Below, piece by piece: positions 48,920 through 60,657 of a stretch of DNA of 64,000 nt. A model generated the notes under the pieces. That model ran no database searches and was not told where the DNA came from. It saw only the letters and a list, made by a program, of their open reading frames with translations. Position 1 is the first letter of the stretch. Each line of letters starts with the position of its first letter. The translations under genes and the position numbers were made by a program. Source of the stretch: Labia minor (lineage: Eukaryota; Arthropoda; Insecta; Dermaptera; Spongiphoridae); assembly GCA_963082975.1 (NCBI GenBank), contig OY720349.1, positions 46,791,962-46,855,961 on the forward strand, given 5' to 3'.

Positions 48920-49525
48920 CTGGAGTGTCTCCACTAGACTATCTCGCAAATTTGAATTGGATTAAATAACATATATTAATTTAAATTAAATTAAATTAAT
49001 TAAATTATAAATTAAAATTAATAAATAATATTTATTAAACCAGCGCATGTTTGGCTCATTGTTGATGGCATCACGTCACGTGTTGTCGCGAGATTTGCAG
49101 TGTTAAAAAATTAATTCCGGTACTTTCAGGAATTCAATCAAGCTGAAATTCTATATATAGCAGTTTTATACAATTTTTAATCATGTGAAAAACTATTAAA
49201 TATATATCTTTATTTTTACGGTCACTAGAGGAAAAAAAATGAAAACGTTGTAGGTAATGACCCTCTTCCGGTTGAGCTACATTTCTCAAAAGTTGATAGA
49301 AAACTACGAATTTTGAAAAATGTCCGTGTACCAAATTTCATGATTCTAGCTCAAACCGTTTTTGCGTAATCTTGTCTACATACACACATACACATACGCA
49401 CACAGAGACATTTTGCTCAACCTTAGTGAAAATGATTGAGGAACCTTCAAAACGTATAAAAACATCAAAATCTCAACATCGAAAATTTTTGTAATCCCAA
49501 TACTATCTCTGGTGAGATAGTAAAA
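48920..49525 (-). mobile_element. Family A copy A8
   Basis: CTGGAGTGTCTCCACTAGAC at 48920 and TATCTCTGGTGAGATAGTAA at the other end. Contains CACGTCACGTGTTG, a short CACATACACA microsatellite at about 49377-49405 and the ACCAAATTTCATGATTC block. A few terminal mutations suggest greater age than A3/A4. Confidence 0.87.
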
Positions 49526-49815
49526 ATTGAAATTAATTGATTATAGAATGTTAAGTTATTTTTTTTCATTAATATATTACAATTTTTTTTTTTACTCAAT
49601 TTTATAAAGAAAATTTAAATATCTAATTATAACCAATGTATAACTAGGATAAGATGCATTTCGAAATTATTTCTTTAATGTTTCTAAAATAGAAAATCTA
49701 TAGGCAAAGAGATTAGAATAAAGATTCCACTATTTAACAAGATCTATGAAAAAAATCTTCTATTTTTAGATATATGTATCATTTTTATTAAATATCGTAT
49801 TGTATAGAAATAAGA

Positions 49816-49851
<36 letters not shown>

Positions 49852-51323
49852 TATATATAAAAGAATTAAATATGAATATTTACATATTAAAATTTTGATT
49901 AATTTTACTATTTCCTGTTTTATAAAAAAAAATAGCTCATAAAATACAAATTCAAGGATGAAGATGATACCAGGTTGGATTTTTCAATTGAGCAATAAAT
50001 AAAATGTTTTTTTATTATAAATATCCACCATTTACTCCTTTTCGAATGCTAATTTTATTTTAAGATTTTCTTTTTTTTTCTAGTCACCCTTTTCAGTTAT
50101 CCCTTCGTTTCTTCGTTGGCGGAAGGGAATCTTTGCTATTTAGAGTGAACGTTGCTTCAAAAATAAATGAGGGTGAAATATATTGATGTTTTTTTTCTTT
50201 AACACATACTTTAAAAATAATATAGAGGGTATAAAATCATATACGAAAAAGTTTCTTTCAGTAATTTATGCAAATACTTAAAAATTTAAATTTATTTAGT
50301 TAATAAAAAAAAATGTAGAATTATTAATAAAATATTTTATTTGTTTACTCTAATATAAATATGTACAAATCGAAAATAAAACATTTTTATTTTTTCATAA
50401 AATATAATTTGTATCCTTTTATTTTAAATTATTGAAGAATAAAATATACAAAGAACTTTTACATTAAAGGAATGGTACATCTCAATGTAAAGAAAATCTT
50501 CATTACTTGAATATTAAGAGCTCATACGTTATTTATTATACAATATCCCTATATTTATGTATATATCAAATATATTTTATGTATATTTGAAAATATTTAA
50601 GCGAATCGATAATAAAAAAAAATATTTGAAAATACCTGAGAAACCTGGAATATTAAAGGATTGAGTTTATGGGTTATCATATTTATATCCCATAAATAAA
50701 TAATTCTTCTACCTAGACCTATAAATATTTATTTATTTTAACATTTATATACGTAATTATTTGTGAAAATATCTATGGATATACTAAATATAAATCAAAT
50801 GAATCTGTTTTGTAATATTTCAATGAAAAAAAAATTTTATATTTTAATAAAAATAAGCTATTTTTGTCATACTATTTAACTTTAATCCAACTAAAACATA
50901 AATCATAAGTCCGGATTGAGTATTGAATACAATCTTATTGAACCAAGAAGAAAAGATATCCTAACACTTGCTAACTCTTTTAGTATCAACTTTGAATAAA
51001 GTATATAATTTATCATTGTGTGATTATATTGAAACAACAAATGACTGAAAATAAATAAACTAATATAACTATTTAATAGAAAACATATCATAACGTCCTT
51101 GAAAGAAAACTAAAAAAAAACTTCATTTAAAAATATTAAATTATTGATGAAAAATTGGATTATATAATATCATAGATCATTGATTTTTTTATTAACATAT
51201 TATATTACAAGATAATTTATTTTTATTATTTAATATAATCTAATTTGAATTCATTTTTTTTTTATTATCGTATTAATTAATAGATTCGCAATTTAAATTA
51301 CTCTATGATTTATTGCGTAAAGA

Positions 51324-51365
<42 letters not shown>

Positions 51366-51941
51366 CAGAATTTTTATTTTTATATTTATAATTATATTAT
51401 ATAATCGTATCTATTTGTCATCTACTAGATTATTGAATAAGATACTCTATTAAAAGTCATTTTTTTTTTTTATTTAAATAAGATTGTTAAGTCAATATTA
51501 GTTTTCATTAGTGTTGTAGATAGTCCATTGAATTACACACCTTCTTGTTTATCAATAATTATCTGAATGGAGAGCAATCAAAAGAAACCTTTGGCCAACT
51601 CTTGTAAAGTAAATGTATCGAGACTGCTGGTCTATTGACTATAATCACTCTGGTAATAATTGAGCCCCGCCCGAAGAGCACTCTTCTAATATACAACTAA
51701 AATAGCCTCTTGGATAGACCCCACCTTCAACAACTACCAATTAGTCTACAGAAGAAAACATCTTGTTTTTGAAAATTTCAAGGGATCATTTGGAACCCTT
51801 TTAAAGGATAACAGGTGAGAGAGATAATAATATTGTTTCAAAACTTTTGTATTAATTCAAATATATATAATATAATATATAATATGTCCATCCACACCGT
51901 CCTTGGTCTTAAATTTGCACATATATAAATATATATATATA
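49526..51941. other. AT-rich sequence, small GC patch at 51540-51800
   Basis: No gene recognised. The 51590-51750 patch (for example GAGCCCCGCCCGAAGAGCAC) has no long frame. (AT)n tracts lie near 49819 and 51328. A 62-codon minus frame at 50903-51091 has no motif. Confidence 0.5.
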
Positions 51942-52399
51942 CACGAGGATGGTCTGAAAAGTTTCCGACCTGGCCAAGAAAAACGATGTTTTTCAATTTT
52001 TTATTTTTCAAAATTCAAGATAGCTGAGACCTGTACGATGTCAGCTGAACGTGTGCGAAATATTTTGCAAAACCATTTGAATATGGAAAGCTGTGTGCAA
52101 TGTGGGTGCCGCATTTCCTAACGTTAGACCAAAAATTGCTTCGAAAAACCATTTCTAACGACAATTTGGTGCTGTAGGCGTAATCCAAACGAATTTTTGC
52201 GTCGATTCATAACTGTCGATAAGACTTAAATTAAATTAAATCAAATTTAATTAATTAAATAATTTATTAATTAATTAAAACACCGTTATAAGAAATGTAT
52301 CAGTGTTGATGGAGATTATGTTGAAAAATATAGCAAAAAAAAAATTTAAAAACATTGTTTTTCTTGGTCAGGTCGGAAACTTTTCAGACCACCCTCGTA
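51942..52399 (+). mobile_element. mariner-derived MITE, copy 3 (complete, 458 bp)
   Basis: The left TIR CACGAGGATGGTCTGAAAAG and right TIR (RC) TACGAGGGTGGTCTGAAAAG extend with few mismatches for about 60 bp. TA flanks both sides. Remnants read MSAERVRNILQNHLNMESC, then NEFLRRFITVDK (the invariant Asp region), then an AT-only filler, then CISVDGDYVEKY at the C-terminus. It shares the filler junction with copy 1. Non-coding, mobilised only in trans if at all. Confidence 0.9.
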
Positions 52400-52426
52400 T
52401 ATATATATATAATGAAATTATGTAAA

Positions 52427-52686
52427 ACATAAATACACTTTTTAAAGGTTCCTGAATTTAAAAATACCATATTTACAATATATGAAGGGACGTGAGAGAG
52501 ATGAGAGAGGGAAGGAGTTGCATGGTTGTGGTTCAGGATAGGAACATTTGAAAAATGTGGTTGCTTTAGATGAACTTTCGAGTTTGGTAAAGCCACAAGA
52601 GATAGATAGATATAAAAAAGATGTTTCAATTTCGAGATTTCAACATAAATACACATTTAAAGGGTTCCTGAATTTAAAAATAACAT
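52427..52686. repeat. 44-bp direct repeats flanking a LINE fragment
   Basis: ACATAAATACACTTTTTAAA... at 52427-52470 and ACATAAATACACATTTAAAG... at 52643-52686 share GGTTCCTGAATTTAAAAATA. They bracket LINE fragment L8. They may be a long target-site duplication or pieces of a pre-existing repeat; the GGTTCCTGAAT motif also occurs in family A. Confidence 0.55.
52483..52618 (+). pseudogene. LINE 3' fragment L8 (very short)
   Basis: GAAGGGACGTGAGAGAGATG, then GGTTCAGGATAGGAACATTTG, then CTTTCGAGTTTGGTAAAGCC and AGAGATAGATAGATA. Only the last 135 bp of the LINE are present, with several indels. Confidence 0.8.
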
Positions 52687-53873
52687 TTTGATTAGTTGCA
52701 AAAGTTTTCTATTTGAATAGGAAATAGATGTATGTTTGTATAAAAGCGAATAGTGTTCATTTAGAAAATGGGGGAATTTCGAATGGGCGATCTTTATAGG
52801 AGGAGGAAGGATCGATAATTCGAAGCATGTTTTGGTACAACCGATGAAAAAGAAGTTTTTAAATAACTACAAAAAGAGAAAGAGAGAAATCGATAAACGT
52901 TTTTCATTGATAGAAACGATTTTCTCCCATCATTATTCAACCCTGATATTACATTTAAATTCAAACAACCAAATCTTTTTTTTTTATCTGTGAATGGGTA
53001 AAAGTTAAATCTTTAAGATAAAAAAAGCCATCTTTATGGTCGAATCTCTAACATAAACCATTTTTCACTTACTAATTTCATTAAAATGTCAGTATTTATA
53101 TTTTTTACTATTCTTCTATTGTCCTCCAGTTGTTCAGAATAAACATCTAACGAGATGACCTCCCCCTAATGAAATTGTCCGAAAAAAACTAAATCTCTTT
53201 TAAATAAAAAATTCTATTAGATAGATAAAAAAAATGATTAAATGAAATCAATATAAAATGAATTTTCGTAAACAAATAAATCTCAAAAATGACAAGAAAA
53301 GGGTTTTATGTAGAGAATAAGAAATATCGAATATGAATATATGAGATGGCCAAATGGTGGGGGGAATCCTGCTTCTGGCAATAGGGTAAGAGAGACAAAA
53401 AAGGACTGTGCCCTTCGAGAAATGATGCGATAATAAAAATATGATTTATTTATAAGTAGAAGAGGGTTGAGAATGAGTGGGTTGTATGGAATGAGCGATT
53501 TAGAGGACGCGAAGAGAAGTGATTGAGAGGGGAATTGTAAGAGGGACTAACATCGAAACTGTCGGGTGATGAAAAGAATTTATTAGCAGGGCTTTTTTTA
53601 TTTTTTTTAAGAGGTGTGAAGTTAAACATTCAGAATCGTAGAGAGTAGTTTTGAACATATTTATTTCCATAAGGATTCAAAACTAAAATTTAAGATTATA
53701 TATGAATAAATTATTTAAAAAAATGAATAAGAATATACGATATATTTCTAAACGTGGAACGGGATGTCTTGAGAATGAAGATTTTAAAGATTGAATTTTC
53801 TCAAATGACTACTAAATTGCATATTTTTTAAAAATATTTTAATTCTACAATATCTATGCATTAATCCAATTAA
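52687..53873. other. Mixed sequence with purine-rich patch
   Basis: The 53340-53570 region is G-rich on plus (for example GGCCAAATGGTGGGGGGAATC) but has no long frame or repeat ends. Otherwise A/T-rich. Confidence 0.45.
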
Positions 53874-54508
53874 AAATAAGTTGACCTGTGGCCAGGTCCG
53901 AACCGACCAACGGTTTGAAGTAAATTAATTTCCAGCTACAGACAAATTTCAAATAATTTTAATATATCTATTAATGTAATAAACAAGAGATATGGATATA
54001 ACATAAATATTTTTAATTTTATTTTATTTATAATATATATGTAATAAGACCAGGCTGTGACATCATGAATGGCTGGAGGACGTCATATAATTTTAAATTA
54101 AGAAAAAACTAATAAAGATGATTTTTCTCGAGGATAAAACCAATACAAAGTGCATGATTCGTGGTGATATGTAAAAAATATCCTCATGTGAAATTTGGTG
54201 TGAAAATAACCCTTCCCTTCCTATCGTCGATCGCTAATACTACCACTTCCGGTTTCCGGATTTGCACCAAAAGTTGATCAATTCATCCTACTGATGCATT
54301 AAGTAAATATACCAAATTTCATCAAAATCAGTTGAGCCGTTCAGGCTGTACACATCTATACGGACAGACGGACGGACGGACAGACATCATGCTAAAAATA
54401 CTTTTTTCTGTTAAGAAAATGCATGATTCGTGGAGATATGTAAAAATCTCCACATGTGAAATTTGGTGTGAAAACAATACCTCCCTTACTATCGTCACTC
54501 GGTAAAAA
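53874..54508 (-). mobile_element. Family B copy B4
   Basis: Starts AATAAGTTGACCTGTGGCCA (3' hairpin end) with CCGAACCGACC and ends ACTATCGTCACTCGGTAAAA (5' end, one arm mutated). Contains the GGACAGACGGACGGACGGAC tract. One of the paired TGACGTCA palindromes is mutated to TGACATCA and the other is shortened to GGACGTCA. Older than B1/B2. Confidence 0.87.
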
Positions 54509-54888
54509 ACATAATTATATTAAAAAATAAATACTCTAAATTACAATATCTTTATTAAATTAATTGGTGAAGTTATCAAAAAAATTGTAACAAGTTAAAA
54601 TTTATTTTAAATATAATGCCTAAGAAGTTAAGGAAAAATAAGAAAAAAAAATAGATTATTTTTAATATATTATAGTGAAGATTGAAAAAAGATATTTTTG
54701 GACAGAGGCCCAACAAGATAAAAGATAAATCAAAAAATAATATTAAATATTTTTTTTATAGATTATATATATATATATATAAATTTTTTGGGTAGGGGCG
54801 CAATTTCTAATCTTGGCCCCGAGCGCAAGTTTTTTTTGATGCGGCCCTGCAAAAAATATTTTCTTTTTATTGTCTAACTATATACGAG

Positions 54889-54932
<44 letters not shown>

Positions 54933-55442
54933 TTAATAAATTTAAATTTGATATGATAACATAAATTTATTATCAGACTGTTATTTAATAGTCATGTGTT
55001 TTGCATTGATCGAATTTTATTGTCTCTCGTTGTCGCATTAATATTTTCGTTTATTTAATGAGGCTTTCTCTCGACTCTCCCCTCCAAACGCCATCATTGG
55101 TAACATGACCAGGACACCACGCCTTTATAGGTTGAATATATTTGTCTATATACACAAGATGATTTAATACAATTGGAAATTATCTCTGGACTGGATGACA
55201 GTCCCCCAGATGTTGATTTGTGGCCATTGTAAACCTCGTATGCGGAACACAGCTCAACTCTGACGTGGGAATTTCATTCAATTTTCAAATGCTATCATTT
55301 ATGAAATATTTTCCAAAAACTTGGCTCATTAAGTTTGTCATCTCTCATTATTTTTTTTTCTTTAGATTATCAGAATTAAATTGATTTTATTTTCAAAATT
55401 CTCATTTCATTGCATGAAATTAATTTGATCAGTTTAATTATC
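54509..55442. other. AT-rich sequence with short GC remnant
   Basis: At 54781-54860 a block reading GGGGCGCAATTTCT, TTGGCCCCGAGCGC and TGCGGCCCTGC resembles the worn interior of a DNA transposon, but no termini were found. (AT)n lies at 54893-54927. A patch at 55070-55270 has no recognised frame. Confidence 0.4.
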
Positions 55443-55450
55443 TCTTAGAA

Positions 55451-56293
55451 CATGGGTGTCTAAACTATGACCACAGGGCCACATTGCAAAAAAAAAAAAA
55501 AAGAATCAGATATATGTATAAAATTATAAATGAACATGAAAAATATTGCAAACATTAATTTTTACTATCTCGTAAGAGATAGTATTGCGATCACAAAAAT
55601 TTTCGATGTTGAGATTTTGATGTTTTTATACGTTTTGAAGGTTCCTGAATCATTTTCACTAAGGTTGAGAAAAATGTCTGTGTGTGTATGTGTATGTGTG
55701 TGTGTGTGTATGTATGTAACCAAGATTACGCAAAAACGGTTTGAGCTAGAATCATGAAATTTGGTATATGGGTTTTATTCAAAATTCGTAGTTTTCTATC
55801 AACTTTTGAGAAATGTAGCTCAACCGGAAGAGGGTCATTACCTACAACGTTTTGATTTTTTTTCCTCTAAAGTGACCGTAAATATAAAGATATATGTTTG
55901 ATAATTTTTCACATGATTAATAATTGTATAAAACTGCTATATATAGAATTTCAGCTTGATTGATTCGCTGAAATTACCAGAATTAATTTTTTAACACTGC
56001 AAATCTCATGCGCCAACACGTGACGTGATGCCATCAACAAAAAGCCAAACATGCGCTGGTTTAATATTTATTATTTATTATTTATAATTTATAATTAATT
56101 AAATTTAATTTAAATATAATATATTATGTTATTTAATCCTATTCAAATTGCGAGATAGTCGAGTGGAGACACTCCAGCTAATTTTTTTAGCAGAAATGAG
56201 TAAATTTAAATATTCTCATAATTTGCGTTTGGGCCGCATCTCAAAGGGTTTTGGGCCACATGCGGCCCGTGGGCCGCACTTTAGACAAGCATG
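55451..56293. mobile_element. hAT-like MITE split by family A copy A9
   Basis: Left end CATGGGTGTCTAAACTATG; right end (RC) CATGCTTGTCTAAAGTGCGG. The flanking 8-mers TCTTAGAA (55443-55450) and TTTTAGAA (56294-56301) agree at 7 of 8, a near-perfect hAT-type duplication. The interior on the right has GGCCACATGCGGCCCGTGGG. Removing A9 leaves about 220 bp. The frame at 56148-56345 is a chance reading across it. Confidence 0.75.
55560..56181 (+). mobile_element. Family A copy A9, nested in hAT MITE
   Basis: TTTTTACTATCTCGTAAGAG at the 5' end; 3' end GCGAGATAGTCGAGTGGAG and CTCCAGCTAATTTTTTT. Full length with TG/TATG microsatellite at about 55678-55719 and the CCAACACGTGACGTGATG block. An open frame at 55530-55757 is the same repeat-derived peptide as in other A copies (MFLYVLKVPESFSL) and is not a gene. 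Confidence 0.88.
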
Positions 56294-57253
56294 TTTTAGA
56301 AGAAGAAAAAATAATTACCAAAGGCACGTGGAAATTCAATTATGAATGTTTTTATTGATTTAGTTATTTAAAAAAAATTATCTGATTAGATTTAATTTTT
56401 AATCAATAAATAAATTATAATCAAGAATAATCAAAATAACAATTATTAATGATATGCATAACTGGTGACCAAATATTTATATTTAATAAAATAAATACTT
56501 TATTGGCATAATAAATTCATAAATTAAATTATTTTTATTCTCTATAATTCTTTTAATATGTTAATGAATATGATAACTTATGATAAGTGAAATTTAATTA
56601 GTTGATCGACGTAGCGATATAATGATACGATAAATTAAATGTGAATTATTATTTTTTTTTTTTTGAATATTCATTCATTGATTGATTATATGTATTTCAT
56701 TCGAGTATTCTAAAGTAGTTTATTTAAAATTAGTATACTAATGAATATGAAACTTAATCATAATGATTTCGAAGATACCTTTATTTACATTAGTAAATGT
56801 GTGTGTGAGTGTGTGAAATTCAAAATATTAATATTTTTAAATGCTAAATTAAAAATTGATATAAAAATTCACTAATTTAGTGAGAAAGGATTATTTATTA
56901 AGTAAAATGATTAACAATTTTAAATTGTATTCGTTTGTCTGATGAAGGGAAATATACTATCTTTCTTTCCTTCCTGTGTTATATGTATATTTAATAACAC
57001 ATAATTATTATTTCTACCCTCTTCACTTCTAACTTTTTCTAATTATATATTATGTTCATAATTGAAGCACTTGATCTAAATTATCTATTTCGATAAGAGA
57101 TACGATAAGGGAATAAATAATAGGTTTAAATAATAATAAAACAGAAGAAATTTTTATTATTACTAATTGAAAAAAATAATGCATTAAATCCTTTATCTAA
57201 ATATAATTATTATTATTTTCCTTGTTCAGGAAATGGAATATAATATATATTGT
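56294..57253. other. AT-rich sequence, nothing recognised
   Basis: A/T-rich; no supported feature. Confidence 0.55.
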
Positions 57254-57868
57254 ACTAGCAGAACCGGCAAAGCTTCGCTTTTGCATGTGCCTGTATACAT
57301 ATATACGTATGTGATAACTGAACACTTAATAATAATAATAATGTATTAAATGAATATAATTGAAATTTTAGTTTTAATTTTGTTTTTTATTTTTATTTAT
57401 TTTTATTGGAATTATTACAAATAATAATAATAATAATAATAATATATAACCATATATAAATTTAATAAATATTCAAACAATGATTGAAACAATATAAATA
57501 ATATTTTACTTACATTGTGATTTATATTTTTATTTTTATTACAACTGTTATTATGGGTATGTTATTTTTGACAGTTTAAAAAAAATTAAAAATATTAATA
57601 ATATTTATCAAAATAATAAGTTGAAAAGATTTCCAATTATTTTTATTTATTTATTATAAATTTTTCAATGTAACCATGGTAACCATGAATAGACTTTTAC
57701 CAAAATAGTACTAATTAAATTAATTTTGGATAAATTAATTTTGGATTTAACTACACTACAACCTTCCTTGGTATGCCCACAACAATCTCTGAAAGTTTCA
57801 TCGCAATCGGACGGGTAGTTTTTGAGTTTAGGCGAGACAGACAGACATTTCCTTTTATATATATAGAT
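57254..57868 (+). mobile_element. Element F, CTAGCAG...TATATATAGATA type
   Basis: The head TACTAGCAGAACCGGCAAAG contains AAAGCTTCGCTTT. The tail has GAAAGTTTCATCGCAATCGG, ACGGGTAGTTTTTGAGTTTA, CAGACAGACATTTCC and the end TTTTATATATATAGATA. The layout is the same as family D (CTAGC head with short palindrome, 'cgg...gccgttt'-type line near the end, TATATA terminus) but with little sequence identity. The 76-codon minus frame across its end is chance. Confidence 0.6.
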
Positions 57869-58137
57869 AATATATAAAGTTGACGCCATAAGCACGGTGA
57901 ATGTAGATGGGATATGATTTTATAAATTCGATATTATTTCATAATGATTAATGTGTGTACTTTTTATTTTCAAAATATTTTTATTTCTTTTTTAAAGTAC
58001 TTTTTATTTTCAAAATATTTTATTTCTTTTTTAAACTTTTTGAAGGTCATTCTTGTTATTTTTATCAGATTTCTTAAACAAATTTATAATATATTCAAAA
58101 TATTTTTATTTAAATAAATATAGATATTCATTTATGA

Positions 58138-58390
58138 TCTATCTATCTATCTTTGTGGCTATACAGAACTAGAAAGTTCTTAGCTGCAGCATCCACATTT
58201 CTCCAAATGTCCCTATCCCCTGAGCCACAACCATCCAACTCCTACTCTCTCCTATCTCTCTCACATTCTATCCTAAATTATCCACCCGCCGTGTCCTTAC
58301 TCTTTCAAGCGGCAGTTTCCCAATCGGTCTTCCCACCAATATATTTTTCGCCATTCTTTCCTTTCCTATTCTAGCCATGCGCCCAGCACA
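58138..58390 (-). pseudogene. LINE 3' fragment L9
   Basis: Plus-strand TCTATCTATCTTTGTGGCTA, then CAGAACTAGAAAGTTCTTAG, then CTATCCCCTGAGCCACAACC, to CCATGCGCCCAGCACA. On minus this reads the C-terminal tail of the family (GHMARIGKERMAKNIL-like) with the 3' end and (GATA)n tail. The 73-codon plus frame is a shadow. Confidence 0.82.
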
Positions 58391-59179
58391 TTCATCGAGA
58401 ATCAATAAACTTAATTAAATTAAATATTGTAAAAATTAATTAATTAAATATTAAAAGATTTTTTGTATATAAATTAATAAAAATATATATTTATTCTGTT
58501 CATTAGAATATAAAATTAATTTATGAGGCATGAATTAGTTAAAAGGTATATCAAATAATTTAATCAATATATATATATTTGATGCCTTTACCATCCATAT
58601 TACATATATAACCAGATTTTAATATTTTATTTTTATGTATATAGGAATGAATACCTATATATACGTATATTCAGAGGTCAAGGGTATTATTTGTTTAATT
58701 GAGAGCTTTAATTTGGATTTTAATCCTATCAATGATTCATTTAGCTAGTTAGCATAATAATATGAATAATAAATAAAATGAATAACTTAAATTAATCAAG
58801 GAATAAATAAATAAATAAAAATAATCATCTCTTTCTTTAAAATTTTAAAATAAAAGGTATATTATATATATATATACAAAACAATAAATATATTGAAATT
58901 AATTATTAATAAATTTATTTCAAAACAAACAAAAAATTCCAAAAAACATGTGAAACTTAAAAATTATATATCATATTGGTTTTTAAATCGAAACGTAAAA
59001 ATAAAATGGAACGATTGTATTGGATTTACTGTTTAGAAAATGATCAGGATTAAATTGGCGTAGGCAGTTGACCTGAACTAGTAACTATATATATCATAAT
59101 CAAATAAAAAAATATTTAAATAATATTGATGTAAAGTCATCTACTATTCTCTATTGTATAACAGAATGGGATTTAATTT
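58391..59179. other. AT-rich sequence, nothing recognised
   Basis: A/T-rich spacer with (AT)n near 58865. Confidence 0.5.
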
Positions 59180-59510
59180 CAAAAACACAGAAATGGGTTA
59201 AAATATACCAAGCTCCTCCCCTTTCCCAACCTATGATCTATGATGGATCTATGAACGACGGAGAGACTTATTTTAATTGATTCGAATGTCACCCGCGTCG
59301 AGTGTCCGTGGGTTAGCGTGATGGCATCATCGGCCAACCTATCGACAGGTGCCCAGATGTCCAAGGGGCCCACGCCACGTGTGTTCACACACCCCAGACT
59401 GGGGCGCCCATTGTGCCTTGGCACGCACATGCACAAGTCATATAAACTATGTTCTTGAATCGATACCCTCTCCAATGGGTGTTCCCCAAGAAAGGATTCC
59501 AAATTAGTGC
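59180..59510 (-). other. GC-richest island, unassigned 107-codon frame
   Basis: The most G+C-rich non-repeat stretch in the window (for example CCCAGACTGGGGCGCCCATT). A minus frame at 59179-59502 starts MESFLGEHPLERVSIQEHSL and runs 107 codons. I recognise no domain. GC-rich DNA in an A/T genome tends to hold open frames by chance, so coding status is open. It could also be an exon, a promoter region or an old GC-rich repeat. Confidence 0.3.
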
Positions 59511-59693
59511 GTGTATATATTTCATCTTAATCCACTATATATATATATATTCGTATTTATATATTTTTATATATATAAATAAATAATCAAAAGTTTTATT
59601 TTTATTTTAACACAAGTATTAATTTAAAATAAATATATACTCGTTCATTTCAAGAAACATTTCTTAGTTAGTTATTTTTTGTTTACAAAAAAA

Positions 59694-60626
59694 ATAAGCG
59701 GGAGTGTCCTCCCCTAGACTTTCCCGCATATAAATAGGTATAAAGAGTTGTGAATGAATATTTAGAATGTAATAAAGTGCTACTTCCGGTTAACTGATAT
59801 TTTAAATGTAAAAAAAAACAGATATGGATATAATATAAATATTTTTAATTTTATTTTATTTATAATATATAAGGGCTGGCTGTGACGTCATGAAGTGCGG
59901 GGTGACGTCATATAATTTTAAATTAAGAAAAAACTAATGAAGATGATTTTTCTCGAGGAGAAAACCAATACAAAGTGCATAACACGTGGAGATATGCCTT
60001 CGCGTGAAATTTGATATGAAAATAACCCTTCACTTCCTCTCTTCGATCGGCAATACTAGCACTTCCGGTTTCCGGATTTGCACCAAAAGTTGATCCATTC
60101 ATCATACTGATGCATTAAGTAAATATACCAAATTTCATCAAAATCCGTTGAGCCGTTCAAGCTGTACACATCTCTACGGACACACAGCGGACGGACGGAC
60201 AGACATCATGCTAAAAATACTTTTTTCTGTTAAGAAAATGCATGATTCGTGGAGATATGTACCTAAAAATATCCACAGGTGAAATTTGGTGTGAAAACAA
60301 TACCTCCCTTACTATCGTCGGTCGGTAAAAAGGAAACGCTACTTGTATAGGTAAAATGTCACTTCCGGTAGTCAGATCATGATGAAATTTGGTATCTGAA
60401 TTTTTTTCATATTTTTAAATCTATATACAAAATATGAAGCAAATATCTCGAAGCAAACTGGTACTTTACTTGAATGGTAAACGCAACCAGTGAAGGTAAA
60501 GTACCACTTCCGGTTAACCGATTTTGACGAAATTTTGATAGAAATCTACAAACTGTGAATAATATCGGTGTACTAAATTTCGAACTCCTAGCTTGATTAG
60601 TTTTTGAGTAAATTTGCTTACAGACA

Positions 60627-60657
<31 letters not shown>

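Noticed and set aside
55530..55757. Peptide with ITKIFDVEILMFLYVLK, also seen at 62113-62349
   Set aside because: A translation of the 5' part of family A. Apparent conservation reflects the repeat, and other copies break the frame.
56148..56345. Gly/Arg-rich 65-aa plus frame
   Set aside because: Spans the A9 3' end and the hAT MITE right end; chance reading of repeats.
57665..57895. 76-aa minus Cys/Lys-containing frame
   Set aside because: Reads across the 3' end of element F; repeat-derived.
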